DNA of 64,000 nt from Nitrosomonas sp. (GCA_019635215.1 JAHBZZ010000002.1:282990-346989), one strand, 5' to 3'; shown: positions 1 through 9,909, counted from the stretch's first letter. Numbers and translations: made by a program. Notes: generated by a model not told the origin, from the sequence alone.

Positions 1-354
1 AATCGCCAATACTTTCGCGTTCGCAGTATTATTTTGTTTAAGTGCCCATTTAAACAACGTAATATCGCCTACCACAGGAACACCGCTATTAATCGCATGC
101 TGAACAAACGGCTCGGTCACCGGCACTCCCGGACTCATCGCAATAAGGTCGATATCGTCAAGAACTCTATTCTCAAATGAACCGGTGAAAATTTCTCCGG
201 CTGGAACTATTGACATCATGCCATCGAGATTGGGCGGAGCCGTCCGGCTATCAGCCACCCGTATTCTGGCCTCCTGGCGGAGCAGCCATTTCACAATCGA
301 CATTCCTGTTTCACCCATACCCAGCACCAGCACATGTTTTCCTTTCAGATTCAT
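1..354 (-). CDS. murD: UDP-N-acetylmuramoyl-L-alanine--D-glutamate ligase MurD (N-terminal part)
   Basis: Cytoplasmic ligase that adds D-glutamate to UDP-MurNAc-L-Ala in peptidoglycan precursor synthesis. Only the first 118 codons lie in the window. They read [19 protein letters not shown] at the start, the Rossmann-like N-terminal UDP-binding domain of MurD, followed by the SPGVP segment near residue 75; the ATP-binding and ligase domains lie beyond position 1. The ATG at 352-354 overlaps the TGA of mraY (ATGA), which indicates translational coupling and fixes the start. The mraY-murD order is the standard dcw arrangement. The gene is cut by the window edge, not truncated biologically as far as can be seen. 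Confidence 0.93.
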   Translation of the reverse strand, partial: MNLKGKHVLVLGMGETGMSIVKWLLRQEARIRVADSRTAPPNLDGMMSIVPAGEIFTGSFENRVLDDIDLIAMSPGVPVTEPFVQHAINSGVPVVGDITLFKWALKQNNTANAKVLAI

Positions 355-1436
355 CTTAGTTTCAATGTCGATAGACCGACCAAAACCAGAATAATCGTAA
401 TGATCCAGAATCGCACAACCACCTGATTTTCCTTCCACCCCTTTAATTCAAAATGATGATGCAGCGGCGCCATCCTGAAAACACGACGTCCAGTCAGCTT
501 ATACGACGCAACTTGTAGCATGACTGAAAGCGCTTCTATTACAAAAACCCCGCCCATGATCACCAGCACAATTTCCTGCCGTACAATGACCGTGATTACG
601 CCCAACGCAGCGCCTAACGACAACGCACCCACATCCCCCATAAATACTTCAGCCGGATATGTGTTAAACCACAGAAAAGCCAATCCCGCTCCAGCCAATG
701 CCCCGCAAAAGACGGTCAATTCTCCGGCATTCGGAATATAGGGAATACCCAGATAGTTTGCAAAAACCACATGACCCGCAGCATAAGCAAAAATCGCCAG
801 AGCGCCGCCGACCATAACCGTTGGCATAATCGCGAGACCATCCAATCCGTCGGTCAGATTGACCGCGTTACTGGTACCTACAATTACCAGATAAGTCAAA
901 ATAACAAATCCGACCACACCCAGCGGAATTGCGATATCCTTAAAAAAAGGCACGATCATATCCGTCTGTACCGGCAATTCGGCTGTCATAGCAAGATAAA
1001 ACGCCACTACCAACGCGATAACGGACTGCCAGAAAAACTTGCTTCCTGCCGCGAGTCCTTTAGGATTCCGATATACGACTTTACGATAATCATCGACCCA
1101 TCCAATCAAACCGAACCCCAAAGTCGTTAACAGCACCACCCAGATATACCGATTGCTGAGATCAGCCCACAGCAAGGTCGTCAACACGATCGCCACCAGA
1201 ATTAACGCGCCACCCATGGTCGGCGTTCCTGTTTTGGCCAGATGTGTTTGCGGGCCATCATCACGCACCGCTTGTCCGATTTTGTAGTACGTCAGCTTGC
1301 GTATCATTATCGGTCCGATCAGAAACGAGACTGCCAGCGCTGTCAATGCAGCCAGCATGGCACGCAATGTGATATAGCTGAACACATTGAACGCACGGAT
1401 ATCCTGCGACAACCACTGTGATAGCTCTAATAACAT
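351..1436 (-). CDS. mraY: phospho-N-acetylmuramoyl-pentapeptide-transferase MraY
   Basis: Integral inner-membrane enzyme that transfers phospho-MurNAc-pentapeptide to undecaprenyl phosphate, forming lipid I. The 361-residue length is usual. About ten hydrophobic segments are visible, with the family's acidic and basic signatures: GWVDDYRK near residue 115, [11 protein letters not shown] near 194, the [11 protein letters not shown] segment near 265, and the HHHFELKGW loop near 325. It sits between murF (74 bp upstream) and murD (4-bp ATGA overlap), all on the same strand in the division and cell wall cluster. Every catalytic motif is present, so it should be functional. Confidence 0.97.
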   Translation of the reverse strand: MLLELSQWLSQDIRAFNVFSYITLRAMLAALTALAVSFLIGPIMIRKLTYYKIGQAVRDDGPQTHLAKTGTPTMGGALILVAIVLTTLLWADLSNRYIWVVLLTTLGFGLIGWVDDYRKVVYRNPKGLAAGSKFFWQSVIALVVAFYLAMTAELPVQTDMIVPFFKDIAIPLGVVGFVILTYLVIVGTSNAVNLTDGLDGLAIMPTVMVGGALAIFAYAAGHVVFANYLGIPYIPNAGELTVFCGALAGAGLAFLWFNTYPAEVFMGDVGALSLGAALGVITVIVRQEIVLVIMGGVFVIEALSVMLQVASYKLTGRRVFRMAPLHHHFELKGWKENQVVVRFWIITIILVLVGLSTLKLR

Positions 1437-1510
1437 TACGCTTCTCTTAACCGTGTAAAACTGACACTCGCTATCCGCATTTTATTTTTACCCTTTACAA
1501 TTGACTGCAA

Positions 1511-2905
1511 TCACACTTCCGTTACGGCTTCCAGCCGATCGATGACCCGCTCCATATGCATAAACCGCGACCCCTTGACCAATACGGTCACGTCTGCCGC
1601 CAATATGTTTTGCAGATCATCGAGCAATGCTTCCATAGTACTGAAATGCTGTGCTCCCCGGCCATAGGCATCGCTCGCATGCTTGCTCAGATCGCCCAGA
1701 GTCAACAATCTATCCAGTTTGAACAATCGTGCTGCTTCACCGATGGTTCTATGCAAATCACCTGAAGCGTTTCCAAGTTCTCCCATATCGCCGAGCACCA
1801 GAATCTTTCTGCCCGCCGCACCAGCCAAAACGGCCAAAGCTGCCTTCACCGATTCAGGATTTGCGTTATAACTGTCATCAATCAGAATCGAATGATTTTT
1901 CCCCTGTTTAATTTGCAGCCGCCCTTTCACACCTTTAAAACATTCCAATCCGGCTGCTATTGTTTTACCATTCACCCCGAGGGCCACAGCTGCCGCAGCT
2001 GCCGCCAAACTATTCCTGATATTATGAATGCCGGGTACCTTCAGACTGATATCCTGGACACCATCCGGCAGTTTTAATTGAACTGCGCTACCATATACCT
2101 CGCTTGTAAACTCAGCAGTAACTTGCGTTGTCGCTTCAAAACCAAATTCTATGACGCTTTTTTCCCCAATCAACGTCCGCCACAGCGGCGCATATTTATC
2201 ATCCGCATTGATCACTGCTGTACCTTGCTGATTCAATCCGGCAAAAATCTCGCCCTTTGCCCGCGCAACAGCGTCGATTGATCCCAGCCCCTCTATATGA
2301 GCAGCACCAGCGTTAGTAATTACCGCCACGTCAGGTCTCGCTAGACGGGTTAAGCAGGCAATTTCTCCAACATGATTCATACCCATTTCAATCACGGCAT
2401 ACCGATGAGTCTCGCGCAAACGCAACAACATCAGTGGTACGCCTATGTCGTTATTAAGATTACCTACTGTTGCCAGTACTTGTGATGTCCGATCAGTTGA
2501 CGCAGCCGTATTTTCACCCACAGCCTGACATAAAATCGACGCAAGCATCTCTTTCACCGTCGTCTTACCATTACTGCCAGTTATTGCGACAAGCGGCATC
2601 GAAAACCGATGCCGCCAGTGTGCCGCTAATTGCCCGAGACTTAAACGGGTATCTTTAACCTGGATCAATGGAATATCATTTATCCGAATCGCATCATCGA
2701 TTTCAAGTCCCACCATGGCCGCGACAGCACCCTGCTCCCGCGCGGCGCGCACAAAACGGTGCCCATCATATCTTTCTCCGGTCAATGCGACAAAAAGCTC
2801 ACCTGGACACAAAGTACGGCTATCCGTGCTCACCCCAGTAAACAACACATCATTACCTTGCCAACGGGCATTCAGCGCTTCAGCCGCTTCCTGCAATCGC
2901 ATCAT
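1511..2905 (-). CDS. murF: UDP-N-acetylmuramoyl-tripeptide--D-alanyl-D-alanine ligase MurF
   Basis: Cytoplasmic ATP-dependent ligase that attaches D-Ala-D-Ala to UDP-MurNAc-tripeptide, the last soluble step before MraY. The 464-residue protein has the three Mur-ligase domains: an N-terminal UDP-binding part, the ATP P-loop TGSNGKTTVKEM near residue 110, and a C-terminal domain beginning around the DDSYNANPES motif near residue 330. Its ATG overlaps the murE stop by 4 bp, so the two are probably translationally coupled. Context and length fully match the dcw cluster. Confidence 0.97.
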   Translation of the reverse strand: MMRLQEAAEALNARWQGNDVLFTGVSTDSRTLCPGELFVALTGERYDGHRFVRAAREQGAVAAMVGLEIDDAIRINDIPLIQVKDTRLSLGQLAAHWRHRFSMPLVAITGSNGKTTVKEMLASILCQAVGENTAASTDRTSQVLATVGNLNNDIGVPLMLLRLRETHRYAVIEMGMNHVGEIACLTRLARPDVAVITNAGAAHIEGLGSIDAVARAKGEIFAGLNQQGTAVINADDKYAPLWRTLIGEKSVIEFGFEATTQVTAEFTSEVYGSAVQLKLPDGVQDISLKVPGIHNIRNSLAAAAAAVALGVNGKTIAAGLECFKGVKGRLQIKQGKNHSILIDDSYNANPESVKAALAVLAGAAGRKILVLGDMGELGNASGDLHRTIGEAARLFKLDRLLTLGDLSKHASDAYGRGAQHFSTMEALLDDLQNILAADVTVLVKGSRFMHMERVIDRLEAVTEV

Positions 2906-4458
2906 GCCCGTTCTCCTTTTTTATCCGACAGATCGCCCAGAATCTGCTGAACGATTACCGCATCGTTAAATGGAATTTTCTGTTCATTGACTTCCTGATA
3001 TGCTTCATGCCCTTTGCCAGCGATCAATACGATATCGCCTGCCGACGCACTGCTGATCGCCTGATAAATGGCCAATTCGCGATTAATTTCAATCTGCAGT
3101 TTTTTACTGTCCTGCGTTCCAATCATATCCTGGATGATCTTGCGAGGATCTTCATTACGCGGATTGTCACTGGTAAAAATCACCTCATCCGCAAAGCGCA
3201 TCGCGGCTTCCCCAATGAGTTTGCGCTTACCCTGATCGCGTTCGCCACCGCAACCCATCACACAAAACAAACGTCCGGCTTTTCGTGGATGCTTCTGATT
3301 AAATGCTGCAACTTGCAACATGTCCGACAGGGTTGACAACACTTTTTCCAATGCATCCGGCGTGTGTGCATAATCGACAATCACAGTAGGGTGCTCTTCT
3401 CCGCCAAATTTCTCCATGCGTCCCGGAATCGGCTTAATATACCGCAGCGCACTCACCGCATCGAAAAATGGTATGCCGCAAGCAAGCAATGCCGCCGTCA
3501 CCGCCAGCAAATTCACTGCATTGAATTTACCGACCAAGCCAACACTCAATTCTGCACGCTCCCCCTGATATTCGATCTCAAGCGACAATCCATATAAATC
3601 CGCCCTGAGATTACAGCCGTATACCATGCTGCAACGCTCGGCGCAGCCTTTCACAGCATCCTTTCTAAAGCTGTAACCGATAATCTGAACCGATTTCCGA
3701 GCCAATTGCTGAAACAATTCCACACCCAGCACATCATCCAGATTGAGCACCGCGGATTTCAATTCTGGCCAGAAAAACAGACGTGCTTTCGACTCGGCAT
3801 AGGCATCCATGTCTTTGTGATAATCCAGGTGATCGCGTGACAGATTCGTTAATACCGCAACTGAAAGTGCCGTACCATTCAGACGTCCCTGTTCAATGCC
3901 ATGAGAAGATACTTCCATTGCCACATGCGTGGCGCCATTATGCAAAAACTTCGCTAAATTCTTTTGCAGCAGAACAGGATCCGGCGTCGTGTTGACCACC
4001 GCTTCCAATTCACCTGCAAAACCGCTGCCTAATGTTCCCATCACTGCAGTTTCCTTTTGCAGCGCATTCATTGCCTGAGAAAACCAATGACTGCAGGATG
4101 TTTTACCATTGGTACCGGTGAATCCAACAACACACAATTGTTTCGATGGATGACCATATACACAATCTGCAATCAATCCGGCTTTTCTCCGCAATCCGGC
4201 GATACCCAGCGACGGCACTTGCCACGACGGGTTCCATGAAAAATTATCCGACTCCCATATCACAGCATTTGCACCCGCCAAAATAGCCTGCGGTATCAAC
4301 TTACGCGCATCTATTCTGGATCCTGCGATAGCCAAAAACGTATCTCCGGGTAGCACCTGACGGCTATCTGTAACCAGTCGTTCAACGGGTACACCGAGCT
4401 TATCGAGTTGATGACAATCGAATGTTTTACTGACTTTCTCTGCCATAAACTGACTCAC
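2902..4458 (-). CDS. murE: UDP-N-acetylmuramoyl-L-alanyl-D-glutamate--2,6-diaminopimelate ligase MurE
   Basis: Cytoplasmic Mur ligase adding the third peptide residue of the peptidoglycan stem. The 518-residue protein carries the P-loop TGTNGKTSCSHWF near residue 116 and, near residue 425, the SDNPRNEDP segment. The DNPR signature is that of enzymes selecting meso-diaminopimelate instead of lysine, as expected for a Gram-negative cell. It overlaps ftsI upstream and murF downstream by 4 bp each, which indicates a tightly coupled operon. No anomalies seen. Confidence 0.97.
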   Translation of the reverse strand: MSQFMAEKVSKTFDCHQLDKLGVPVERLVTDSRQVLPGDTFLAIAGSRIDARKLIPQAILAGANAVIWESDNFSWNPSWQVPSLGIAGLRRKAGLIADCVYGHPSKQLCVVGFTGTNGKTSCSHWFSQAMNALQKETAVMGTLGSGFAGELEAVVNTTPDPVLLQKNLAKFLHNGATHVAMEVSSHGIEQGRLNGTALSVAVLTNLSRDHLDYHKDMDAYAESKARLFFWPELKSAVLNLDDVLGVELFQQLARKSVQIIGYSFRKDAVKGCAERCSMVYGCNLRADLYGLSLEIEYQGERAELSVGLVGKFNAVNLLAVTAALLACGIPFFDAVSALRYIKPIPGRMEKFGGEEHPTVIVDYAHTPDALEKVLSTLSDMLQVAAFNQKHPRKAGRLFCVMGCGGERDQGKRKLIGEAAMRFADEVIFTSDNPRNEDPRKIIQDMIGTQDSKKLQIEINRELAIYQAISSASAGDIVLIAGKGHEAYQEVNEQKIPFNDAVIVQQILGDLSDKKGERA

Positions 4459-6197
4459 CCATCGCCGCCAGCAGAAAGAAACATCGGCACGGCAGCCACT
4501 TCACCTGAAAGCGCATCGTGCGGCACGTTCAGCAATCGCAGCGCCGTTGTCATCACCTGACTGAACACCGGAGCCGCCACCGCACCACCAAAATATTTAC
4601 CGGCAGAAGGTTCATCCAACACTACCGCCACGATCAATCGCGGATTGGATACAGGCGCAAAACCGACAAACGAAGAAATATAGCGATTCTTGGCATATTT
4701 TCCTTCGACCAATTTATGCGCTGTTCCTGTTTTACCGGCCACACGATAGCCATTCACCCGGGCAAGCGGCGCAGTACCGCCTGGCTGTGTCGCCATTTCC
4801 AGCATCTGACTGATCGCGAGTGCCGTTTTACTTGAAATCACACGCTGCCCCATCACCGGAAAATTCTGCTTTAATACCGAAATCGGTTTTAATTCACCTC
4901 CCGTCGTAAAAATCGTATAGGCACGTGCAATTTGCAACAAACTCACCGATAGCCCATGACCAAACGACATGGTAGCCTGCTCAATTGTACGCCAGCGATT
5001 GTAAGGCCTTAACACACCGCCAGCTTCCCCGGGAAAACCGGTGCCGATCAGTTGTCCAAAACCGACTTTGTTATACATTTCCCATAATGTCTGCGCCGGC
5101 ATGGACAGCGCTATTTTAACCGTACCGACATTACTGGAAACCTGCAAAACTTCGGCTACTGTTAGCAATCCTTTATTACTTACATCGCGAATCGTCGCAC
5201 GACCAACCCTGAATGTACCCGGTGCCGTTTGCACAACCGTTTCAGGATTTACCAAACCGGTTTCTATCGCCACGGCAATCGGAAACGGTTTCAGCGTTGA
5301 ACCCGGTTCATAGATATCAACCACCGCACGGTTTACCAGGACACGGTTATCAATCATTTCCTTGGTTATGGCCGAATTCGGGTTATAGACAGGAAAATTA
5401 GATAGTGCCAGAACCTCTCCGCTTTGCGCATCCAACACCACAATGCTGCCTGCTCTCGCCTGATGTTTGATAGCTGCGTGCTTCAGTTCCTGATGTGCAA
5501 TATGCTGAATTCTTCTATCCAGCGACAACACAAGATCCTGACCTTGACGAGGCGCGCGGATTTTTTCCACATCTTCAATAATACGTCCCTTATTATCCTT
5601 AATGACGCGCCGTCTGCCTATTTCCCCGGTCAGCTCCGCGTTCCATCCATGTTCGACACCCTCCTGCCCTCGATCTTCGATATCCGTAAAACCGACGATG
5701 TGAGCCGCCACCTCGCCTTCGGGATAATAGCGCTTGAATTCTGTTTCGAATGCGATACCCTTGATCTTCAGATCCACAATGTGCTCTGCAACCTCAGGAA
5801 CAAGCCAACGTTTGAGATACACAAACCGTCCCTGTTTACGGTAAATACGCTTTTCGATCTCAGACTTTTCCATACCTAATAACCGCGCCAGTTGTTCAAG
5901 CTGGCCCGGTGTTATCTCGATCAATTTGGGATCCGCATACACTGAAGTAACCGGAGCACTGATGGCCAGTATTTCACCATTGCGATCTTTAATCATGCCG
6001 CGATCGGCGCTCATTTCAACAACTTTGCTATACCGCGCGGCGCCTTCTTTCTGTAAAAAATCATTATTTATACCCTGCAAAAACGCTGCTCTTGCAATCA
6101 AAACCGTCAACCCCAAAACCAAGAAACCGAACAGCAGCATTGCCCGCCAGGGTTTCAATTTCAGTTGTGGCGATAACGGGTCGATTTTATTCAGCAT
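4455..6197 (-). CDS. ftsI: peptidoglycan D,D-transpeptidase FtsI (PBP3)
   Basis: Division-specific class B penicillin-binding protein that cross-links septal peptidoglycan in the periplasm, anchored by one N-terminal membrane segment (residues ~18-38, MLLFGFLVLGLTVLIARA). The 580-residue chain has the dimerisation (pedestal) domain and then the transpeptidase domain with all three active-site motifs: STLK after YEPG near residue 302, SSN in VLQVSSNVG near 355, and KTGTA near 492. It overlaps ftsL by 11 bp and murE by 4 bp. It works with FtsW, FtsL, FtsB and FtsQ; only FtsL is in this window. Confidence 0.96.
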   Translation of the reverse strand: MLNKIDPLSPQLKLKPWRAMLLFGFLVLGLTVLIARAAFLQGINNDFLQKEGAARYSKVVEMSADRGMIKDRNGEILAISAPVTSVYADPKLIEITPGQLEQLARLLGMEKSEIEKRIYRKQGRFVYLKRWLVPEVAEHIVDLKIKGIAFETEFKRYYPEGEVAAHIVGFTDIEDRGQEGVEHGWNAELTGEIGRRRVIKDNKGRIIEDVEKIRAPRQGQDLVLSLDRRIQHIAHQELKHAAIKHQARAGSIVVLDAQSGEVLALSNFPVYNPNSAITKEMIDNRVLVNRAVVDIYEPGSTLKPFPIAVAIETGLVNPETVVQTAPGTFRVGRATIRDVSNKGLLTVAEVLQVSSNVGTVKIALSMPAQTLWEMYNKVGFGQLIGTGFPGEAGGVLRPYNRWRTIEQATMSFGHGLSVSLLQIARAYTIFTTGGELKPISVLKQNFPVMGQRVISSKTALAISQMLEMATQPGGTAPLARVNGYRVAGKTGTAHKLVEGKYAKNRYISSFVGFAPVSNPRLIVAVVLDEPSAGKYFGGAVAAPVFSQVMTTALRLLNVPHDALSGEVAAVPMFLSAGGDG

Positions 6198-6492
6198 ATT
6201 GCACCTTCGCCAGCTGTGACTCGTTTATTTTTGCTGCAGAAATAACCTGCACATGATTTGGTAGCGGAATATCCATATCCAGGTAAAGTCTGGCTTCATG
6301 TTCAATTTTGCGGCGCGCAATCAGCGTACTCTGCTCTAGTTGCAATTTTTTCCATTCGACATTCAGTTTGCGCGCTGTCCTTCTTTCATTTTCCAACGCC
6401 ATATTGAGTTTGCGCGCTTCATTCTGCGCATACACCACACTCAGCGCACACACCACCAAAATCAATATCAGAAATAGATTAAATTTAAACAT
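6187..6492 (-). CDS. ftsL: cell division protein FtsL
   Basis: Small bitopic inner-membrane protein of the divisome, part of the FtsQLB complex. The 101 residues contain a short cytoplasmic start, one membrane segment (about residues 4-22) and a periplasmic stretch rich in charged residues with leucine-zipper-like spacing, consistent with the FtsL/FtsB coiled coil. Sequence conservation is low in this family, so the call rests mainly on its size, topology and position between rsmH and ftsI. The gene overlaps ftsI by 11 bp and lies 7 bp after rsmH. Confidence 0.9.
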   Translation of the reverse strand: MFKFNLFLILILVVCALSVVYAQNEARKLNMALENERRTARKLNVEWKKLQLEQSTLIARRKIEHEARLYLDMDIPLPNHVQVISAAKINESQLAKVQYAE

Positions 6493-6499
6493 TTGCAGC

Positions 6500-7462
6500 T
6501 CATATCAATGTCTTCAAAGCAATCCGTTCAGCCACTCTCATGACAGCACTACGTGAACGCTTGTTTTTCGAAATCTCCTGTTCACCAGGCCGCACCGCTT
6601 TTCCAATGATCTTTAATAATGGCCGCCCAAATCGCTGCTTTTCGATTTCGCGTAATGGAATATCACGCGGCACGGAATCGATTTTTGCAGCCGCTCGCAT
6701 AAAACGTTTAACCATTCTGTCTTCCAGCGAATGAAAACTGATCACAACGAGTCTTCCCCCAGGATTTAACAGATCCACACTCTGCCGCAAAACTAGCGAC
6801 AACTCCTCAAGCTCCTGATTGATAAAGATGCGTATCGCCTGAAAAGTGCGCGTCGCCGGATTCTGCTGGCTTTCGCGCTTGCGCTCACGTGCACGAACGA
6901 CCGCTGCAACAATCTCGGCAAGTTGCAGTGTGGTAACAATAGGCTGCCGCGCTCTTGCCACAACAATCGCTCTTGCAATCGACCTAGCATACCGTTCTTC
7001 GCCATAATCTTTGATCACCCTCTCTAAATCTGTTTCAGAAACTGTTTCTATCCACTGTGCCGCCGTCTGCCCCCGGCTTGTATCCATGCGCATATCGAGC
7101 GGACCTTCGGCGCGAAAGCTAAACCCCCTTTCCGCTTCCAGCTGTGGCGAGGAGATCCCGAGGTCCAGCACTATGCCATCAATTGTCTGCACACCCATCT
7201 TTAACAATTCATCTTGCATTTGCGAAAAACGGCTATGCAGGATGTTAAAATTTTTGCTATTCCACGCCAGCTCAATTTTTCCTGCTTCAACAGCAACAGG
7301 ATCCCTATCAAATGCAATCAAACGGCCTTTATTACTCAGATGGGACAGAATTAACCGGCTATGCCCCCCTCTGCCGAATGTTCCATCAACATAGACCCCA
7401 TCCGGCTTAATCGATAGCGCATCCACAGCTTCATGGAATAGCACGGTAACGTGATCCGACAA
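6500..7462 (-). CDS. rsmH: 16S rRNA (cytosine-1402-N4)-methyltransferase RsmH
   Basis: S-adenosylmethionine-dependent methyltransferase acting on C1402 in the ribosomal decoding centre (older name MraW). The 320-residue protein starts LSDHVTVLFHEAV, has the SAM-binding VDGTFGRGGHSRLIL segment near residue 25, the DLGISSPQ motif near 100 and VISFHSLEDR near 240. The only in-frame start that fits the family's N terminus is TTG at 7460-7462, preceded by a GGATGG-like ribosome-binding site; an ATG just upstream is in another frame. It follows mraZ by 15 bp in the dcw operon. Confidence 0.95.
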   Translation of the reverse strand: MSDHVTVLFHEAVDALSIKPDGVYVDGTFGRGGHSRLILSHLSNKGRLIAFDRDPVAVEAGKIELAWNSKNFNILHSRFSQMQDELLKMGVQTIDGIVLDLGISSPQLEAERGFSFRAEGPLDMRMDTSRGQTAAQWIETVSETDLERVIKDYGEERYARSIARAIVVARARQPIVTTLQLAEIVAAVVRARERKRESQQNPATRTFQAIRIFINQELEELSLVLRQSVDLLNPGGRLVVISFHSLEDRMVKRFMRAAAKIDSVPRDIPLREIEKQRFGRPLLKIIGKAVRPGEQEISKNKRSRSAVMRVAERIALKTLI

Positions 7463-7477
7463 ACCGTCACCATCCAG

Positions 7478-7924
7478 TCATAGTGAGAACCCTTCCAATT
7501 CCGGTGGCATGTCTTCTTCATTAAAAGACAGCGCGTCTTCAATCTGCAAATTCCACTGTTGCTCATCCCACAATTCGAATTTTTCACCCTGCCCCACCAA
7601 TACCACGTCCTTGGACAAACCCGCAAAACTTCGCAAGGGTGGCGTAATCAAAACACGGCCCGCACTATCCATGTCCACATCATTGGCGCTACCGATCAAC
7701 AAACGCTGCAATTTACGTGTATTGGTATTAAAACTGGGAAGAGCACTCAACCTCCGCTCAATGGGTTCCCAGACAGGTTGAGGATAAATCAGCAAACACC
7801 GCGACGGATCGGCTGTCACAATCAGATGCCCCGAACACTGCACAAACAGCTCGTTGCGATACTTTGCGGGCACCGCAATTCTGCCTTTCACATCTAAGCT
7901 AAGCTGCGTTATGCCACGGAACAT
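7478..7924 (-). CDS. mraZ: transcriptional regulator MraZ
   Basis: DNA-binding protein with two tandem AbrB/SpoVT-like half domains (about residues 5-50 and 77-122), each recognisable here by the DVKGRIAVP and DSAGRVLIT segments. MraZ of other bacteria forms ring oligomers and represses its own dcw promoter by binding tandem G-rich repeats. At 148 residues the length is typical. It is the first gene of the dcw cluster, and the repeats expected for its operator are present immediately upstream (7958-8003). Confidence 0.96.
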   Translation of the reverse strand: MFRGITQLSLDVKGRIAVPAKYRNELFVQCSGHLIVTADPSRCLLIYPQPVWEPIERRLSALPSFNTNTRKLQRLLIGSANDVDMDSAGRVLITPPLRSFAGLSKDVVLVGQGEKFELWDEQQWNLQIEDALSFNEEDMPPELEGFSL

Positions 7925-7957
7925 GTTGTTCGCTCATTTACAAAAAATCAATTTACT

Positions 7958-8029
7958 CCACTTTTAACCACTATTCACTACTTTCCTACAACTATAACCC
8001 ACTTTAATCAAAAAAAAGCAAACCGTCAA
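7958..8029 (-). promoter_or_regulatory. mraZ/dcw promoter with five MraZ-type repeats
   Basis: Read on the minus strand, a sigma70-like promoter is visible: TTGACG (8024-8029), a 17-nt spacer and TAAAGT (8001-8006). Five AGTGG-like pentamers follow at almost exact 10-bp spacing; on the plus strand they read CCACT 7999-8003, CAACT 7989-7993, CTACT 7978-7982, CCACT 7968-7972 and CCACT 7958-7962. The first overlaps the -10 hexamer. The arrangement matches known MraZ operators (tandem G-rich boxes one helical turn apart), so autorepression is likely. Transcript start is inferred, not shown. Confidence 0.75.
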
Positions 8030-8401
8030 GTAAAAAAGTTGATAATTCTATATATATGACAAAGACTTAAAGGTTACCTATCGATAAACGTCTATAACAG
8101 AAAATTTTTAAATAAATAAAACAGATAGCCGATGATCTGAAAGCCATGCAAGAAGATCATGGAAACAAATACAGGAATGCGAGAAAATCCAAAAGACTGT
8201 TACAATGCCGAAAAAAAGACCAGTCATGCGACCAACACCAACGGGTTTTGCATCATTGAATTGTTATGCACAAGCGATCTTTCCGCACGCTTTGCAATCG
8301 GAGTAACGCATAAAAGCGAACCACCTCATTGTTATTTCCCCGAAATAACACAAACCATCCAACAACCGATACAAATCTCATAAAGTATTCAACAAAAAAT
8401 C
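8030..8401. other. divergent intergenic region between dcw cluster and flippase
   Basis: About 370 bp of A+T-rich DNA. A 74-codon open stretch (8159-8383) is present but has no convincing ribosome-binding site or recognisable family, so it is not called. The region must contain the promoter of the flippase gene, but I could not identify a convincing -35/-10 pair, and the flippase ATG has no clear Shine-Dalgarno sequence. Confidence 0.5.
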
Positions 8402-9862
8402 ATGTCAGCAAAATCCGTACACGAAAGTGCAATCATAGTTGTCGGTATGCGTTGGTGCGACCGTCTGCTTGGTTTGATAAGCATGGTGATACTAGCCCGA
8501 CTGCTTGTGCCTGCAGATTTCGGAATCATTGTAATGGCGAGCCTGATCGTCGGGCTGATTGATGTTCTACTCGACATTGGTGTGAGCACTGCATTGATCC
8601 ACAATCAGAAAGCAGACTCCGAAGACTACAATACCGCGTGGACATTAAGACTTATTCAATCCTGTCTCACAGGTTTCATTATTTTTGTCAGCGCACCGTT
8701 TGTGGCGGACTTTTATGACAACCACCTCGTAATTGATGTTCTGCGAGTAATGGCACTCAGTGTAGTTATTGCCGGTTTCGAGAATATTGGCGTCGTTACA
8801 TTCCAAAAAAACATGGAATTCGGTCAGGATTTCAAATTCTTCTTCTACAAACGCATCACAGGCTTTGCTGTAACGTTGATTTTTGCTTTTATATTGCATA
8901 ATTACTGGGCGATGGTTATAGGCTCGCTCAGTAATCGCATCGCAGGTGTAATTTTGAGTTACTGCATGCACTCACATCGACCAAAACTAACACTGACACG
9001 CACCACGGAAATATGGTCTTTTTCAAAATGGGTATTATTGCGTAACATCATTGCCTATTTAGATACACAGATCGACAAATTCCTAATTGGCAGTCGCTCC
9101 GATGAAAAAGTGCTTGGCACTTATTCTGTGGCACAAAACGTCGCAGCGATGCCAACCACGGAACTGCTCATGCCGCTAGGACGCGTTCTTTTCCCAGCCT
9201 TTGCTCAAAAGCGTGACGATATTGAATCATTTGCCCGAAGTTTGTCGACAGCGATTGGTGTACTTTCCTTAGTTGCCATGCCAGCATGTATCGGCCTGGT
9301 CCTAACTGCAGAAGACGCTGTCGTAATCCTATTAGGTGTTAACTGGATAGAAGCCGTACCTTTGATACAGATTATGGTTATATCGAATCTCATTTTCTCA
9401 CTGACCCATTCGGGTGTTTATGCTCTACTGGCAATCGGAAAGGTTCGTTTTTTGGCCATTCTGGCCGGATTACAGATCGCATTCTTCCTGATTGTAGCGA
9501 TCCTGCTTTTTCCTCAATCAGATGCAACAGAAATAGCGACAATCCGTGTCCTGACAGTATGTTTTGGTTCTATTTTCATCATCAGCATTGTTATCCTTCA
9601 AATTCAAGCCTTCAATATCAAGGACTATTTTGCGCCCATTTTCAGGCCGCTGTCAGCCACCGGGTGCATGGCTTTGGTTTTAATTCAGTTAAACCCTGTA
9701 CTAAACGATTTGATACCATTTGCCCGAATACTGATAGAAATTCTGGTCGGCTTCGTAACCTATATCACATGCATCATTTCCCTATGGCTATTACAAGGCC
9801 AGCCTGAAGGTGCAGAAACTTATTTAATTAAAAATTTTGCGCATAAATTCAAACGTTCTTGA
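8402..9862 (+). CDS. oligosaccharide/lipopolysaccharide flippase family protein (WzxC-like)
   Basis: Polytopic inner-membrane protein of 486 residues with roughly 12-14 hydrophobic helices throughout, of the MOP superfamily polysaccharide-transport branch (PST, WzxC-type). The opening segment VGMRWCDRLLGLISMVILA and the conserved LVPADFGI motif near residue 36 are typical of this family. Such proteins move undecaprenyl-linked glycans across the inner membrane for O-antigen or exopolysaccharide export. No glycosyltransferase genes flank it, so the exported glycan is unknown and the gene appears orphaned. No good ribosome-binding site precedes the ATG, so the start is uncertain within a few codons. 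Confidence 0.85.
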   Translation: MSAKSVHESAIIVVGMRWCDRLLGLISMVILARLLVPADFGIIVMASLIVGLIDVLLDIGVSTALIHNQKADSEDYNTAWTLRLIQSCLTGFIIFVSAPFVADFYDNHLVIDVLRVMALSVVIAGFENIGVVTFQKNMEFGQDFKFFFYKRITGFAVTLIFAFILHNYWAMVIGSLSNRIAGVILSYCMHSHRPKLTLTRTTEIWSFSKWVLLRNIIAYLDTQIDKFLIGSRSDEKVLGTYSVAQNVAAMPTTELLMPLGRVLFPAFAQKRDDIESFARSLSTAIGVLSLVAMPACIGLVLTAEDAVVILLGVNWIEAVPLIQIMVISNLIFSLTHSGVYALLAIGKVRFLAILAGLQIAFFLIVAILLFPQSDATEIATIRVLTVCFGSIFIISIVILQIQAFNIKDYFAPIFRPLSATGCMALVLIQLNPVLNDLIPFARILIEILVGFVTYITCIISLWLLQGQPEGAETYLIKNFAHKFKRS

Positions 9863-9900
9863 AACACTTCACAATAAAAACTACAGCAAACCTTTTAACG

Positions 9901-9909
9901 TGGTATAAT
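9901..9909 (+). promoter_or_regulatory. extended -10 promoter for rhlE-type helicase
   Basis: The sequence TGGTATAAT contains a perfect -10 hexamer (9904-9909) with the TGn extension (9901-9903); only a poor -35 match lies upstream. It would give an untranslated leader of about 180 nt before the GTG at 10097. Long leaders are common for cold-inducible DEAD-box helicase genes, but regulation is not shown here. Confidence 0.5.

Noticed and set aside
8159-8383. 74-codon open frame between mraZ and the flippase gene
   Set aside because: No clear ribosome-binding site, mixed composition unlike neighbouring proteins and no recognisable family; it lies in a promoter region.
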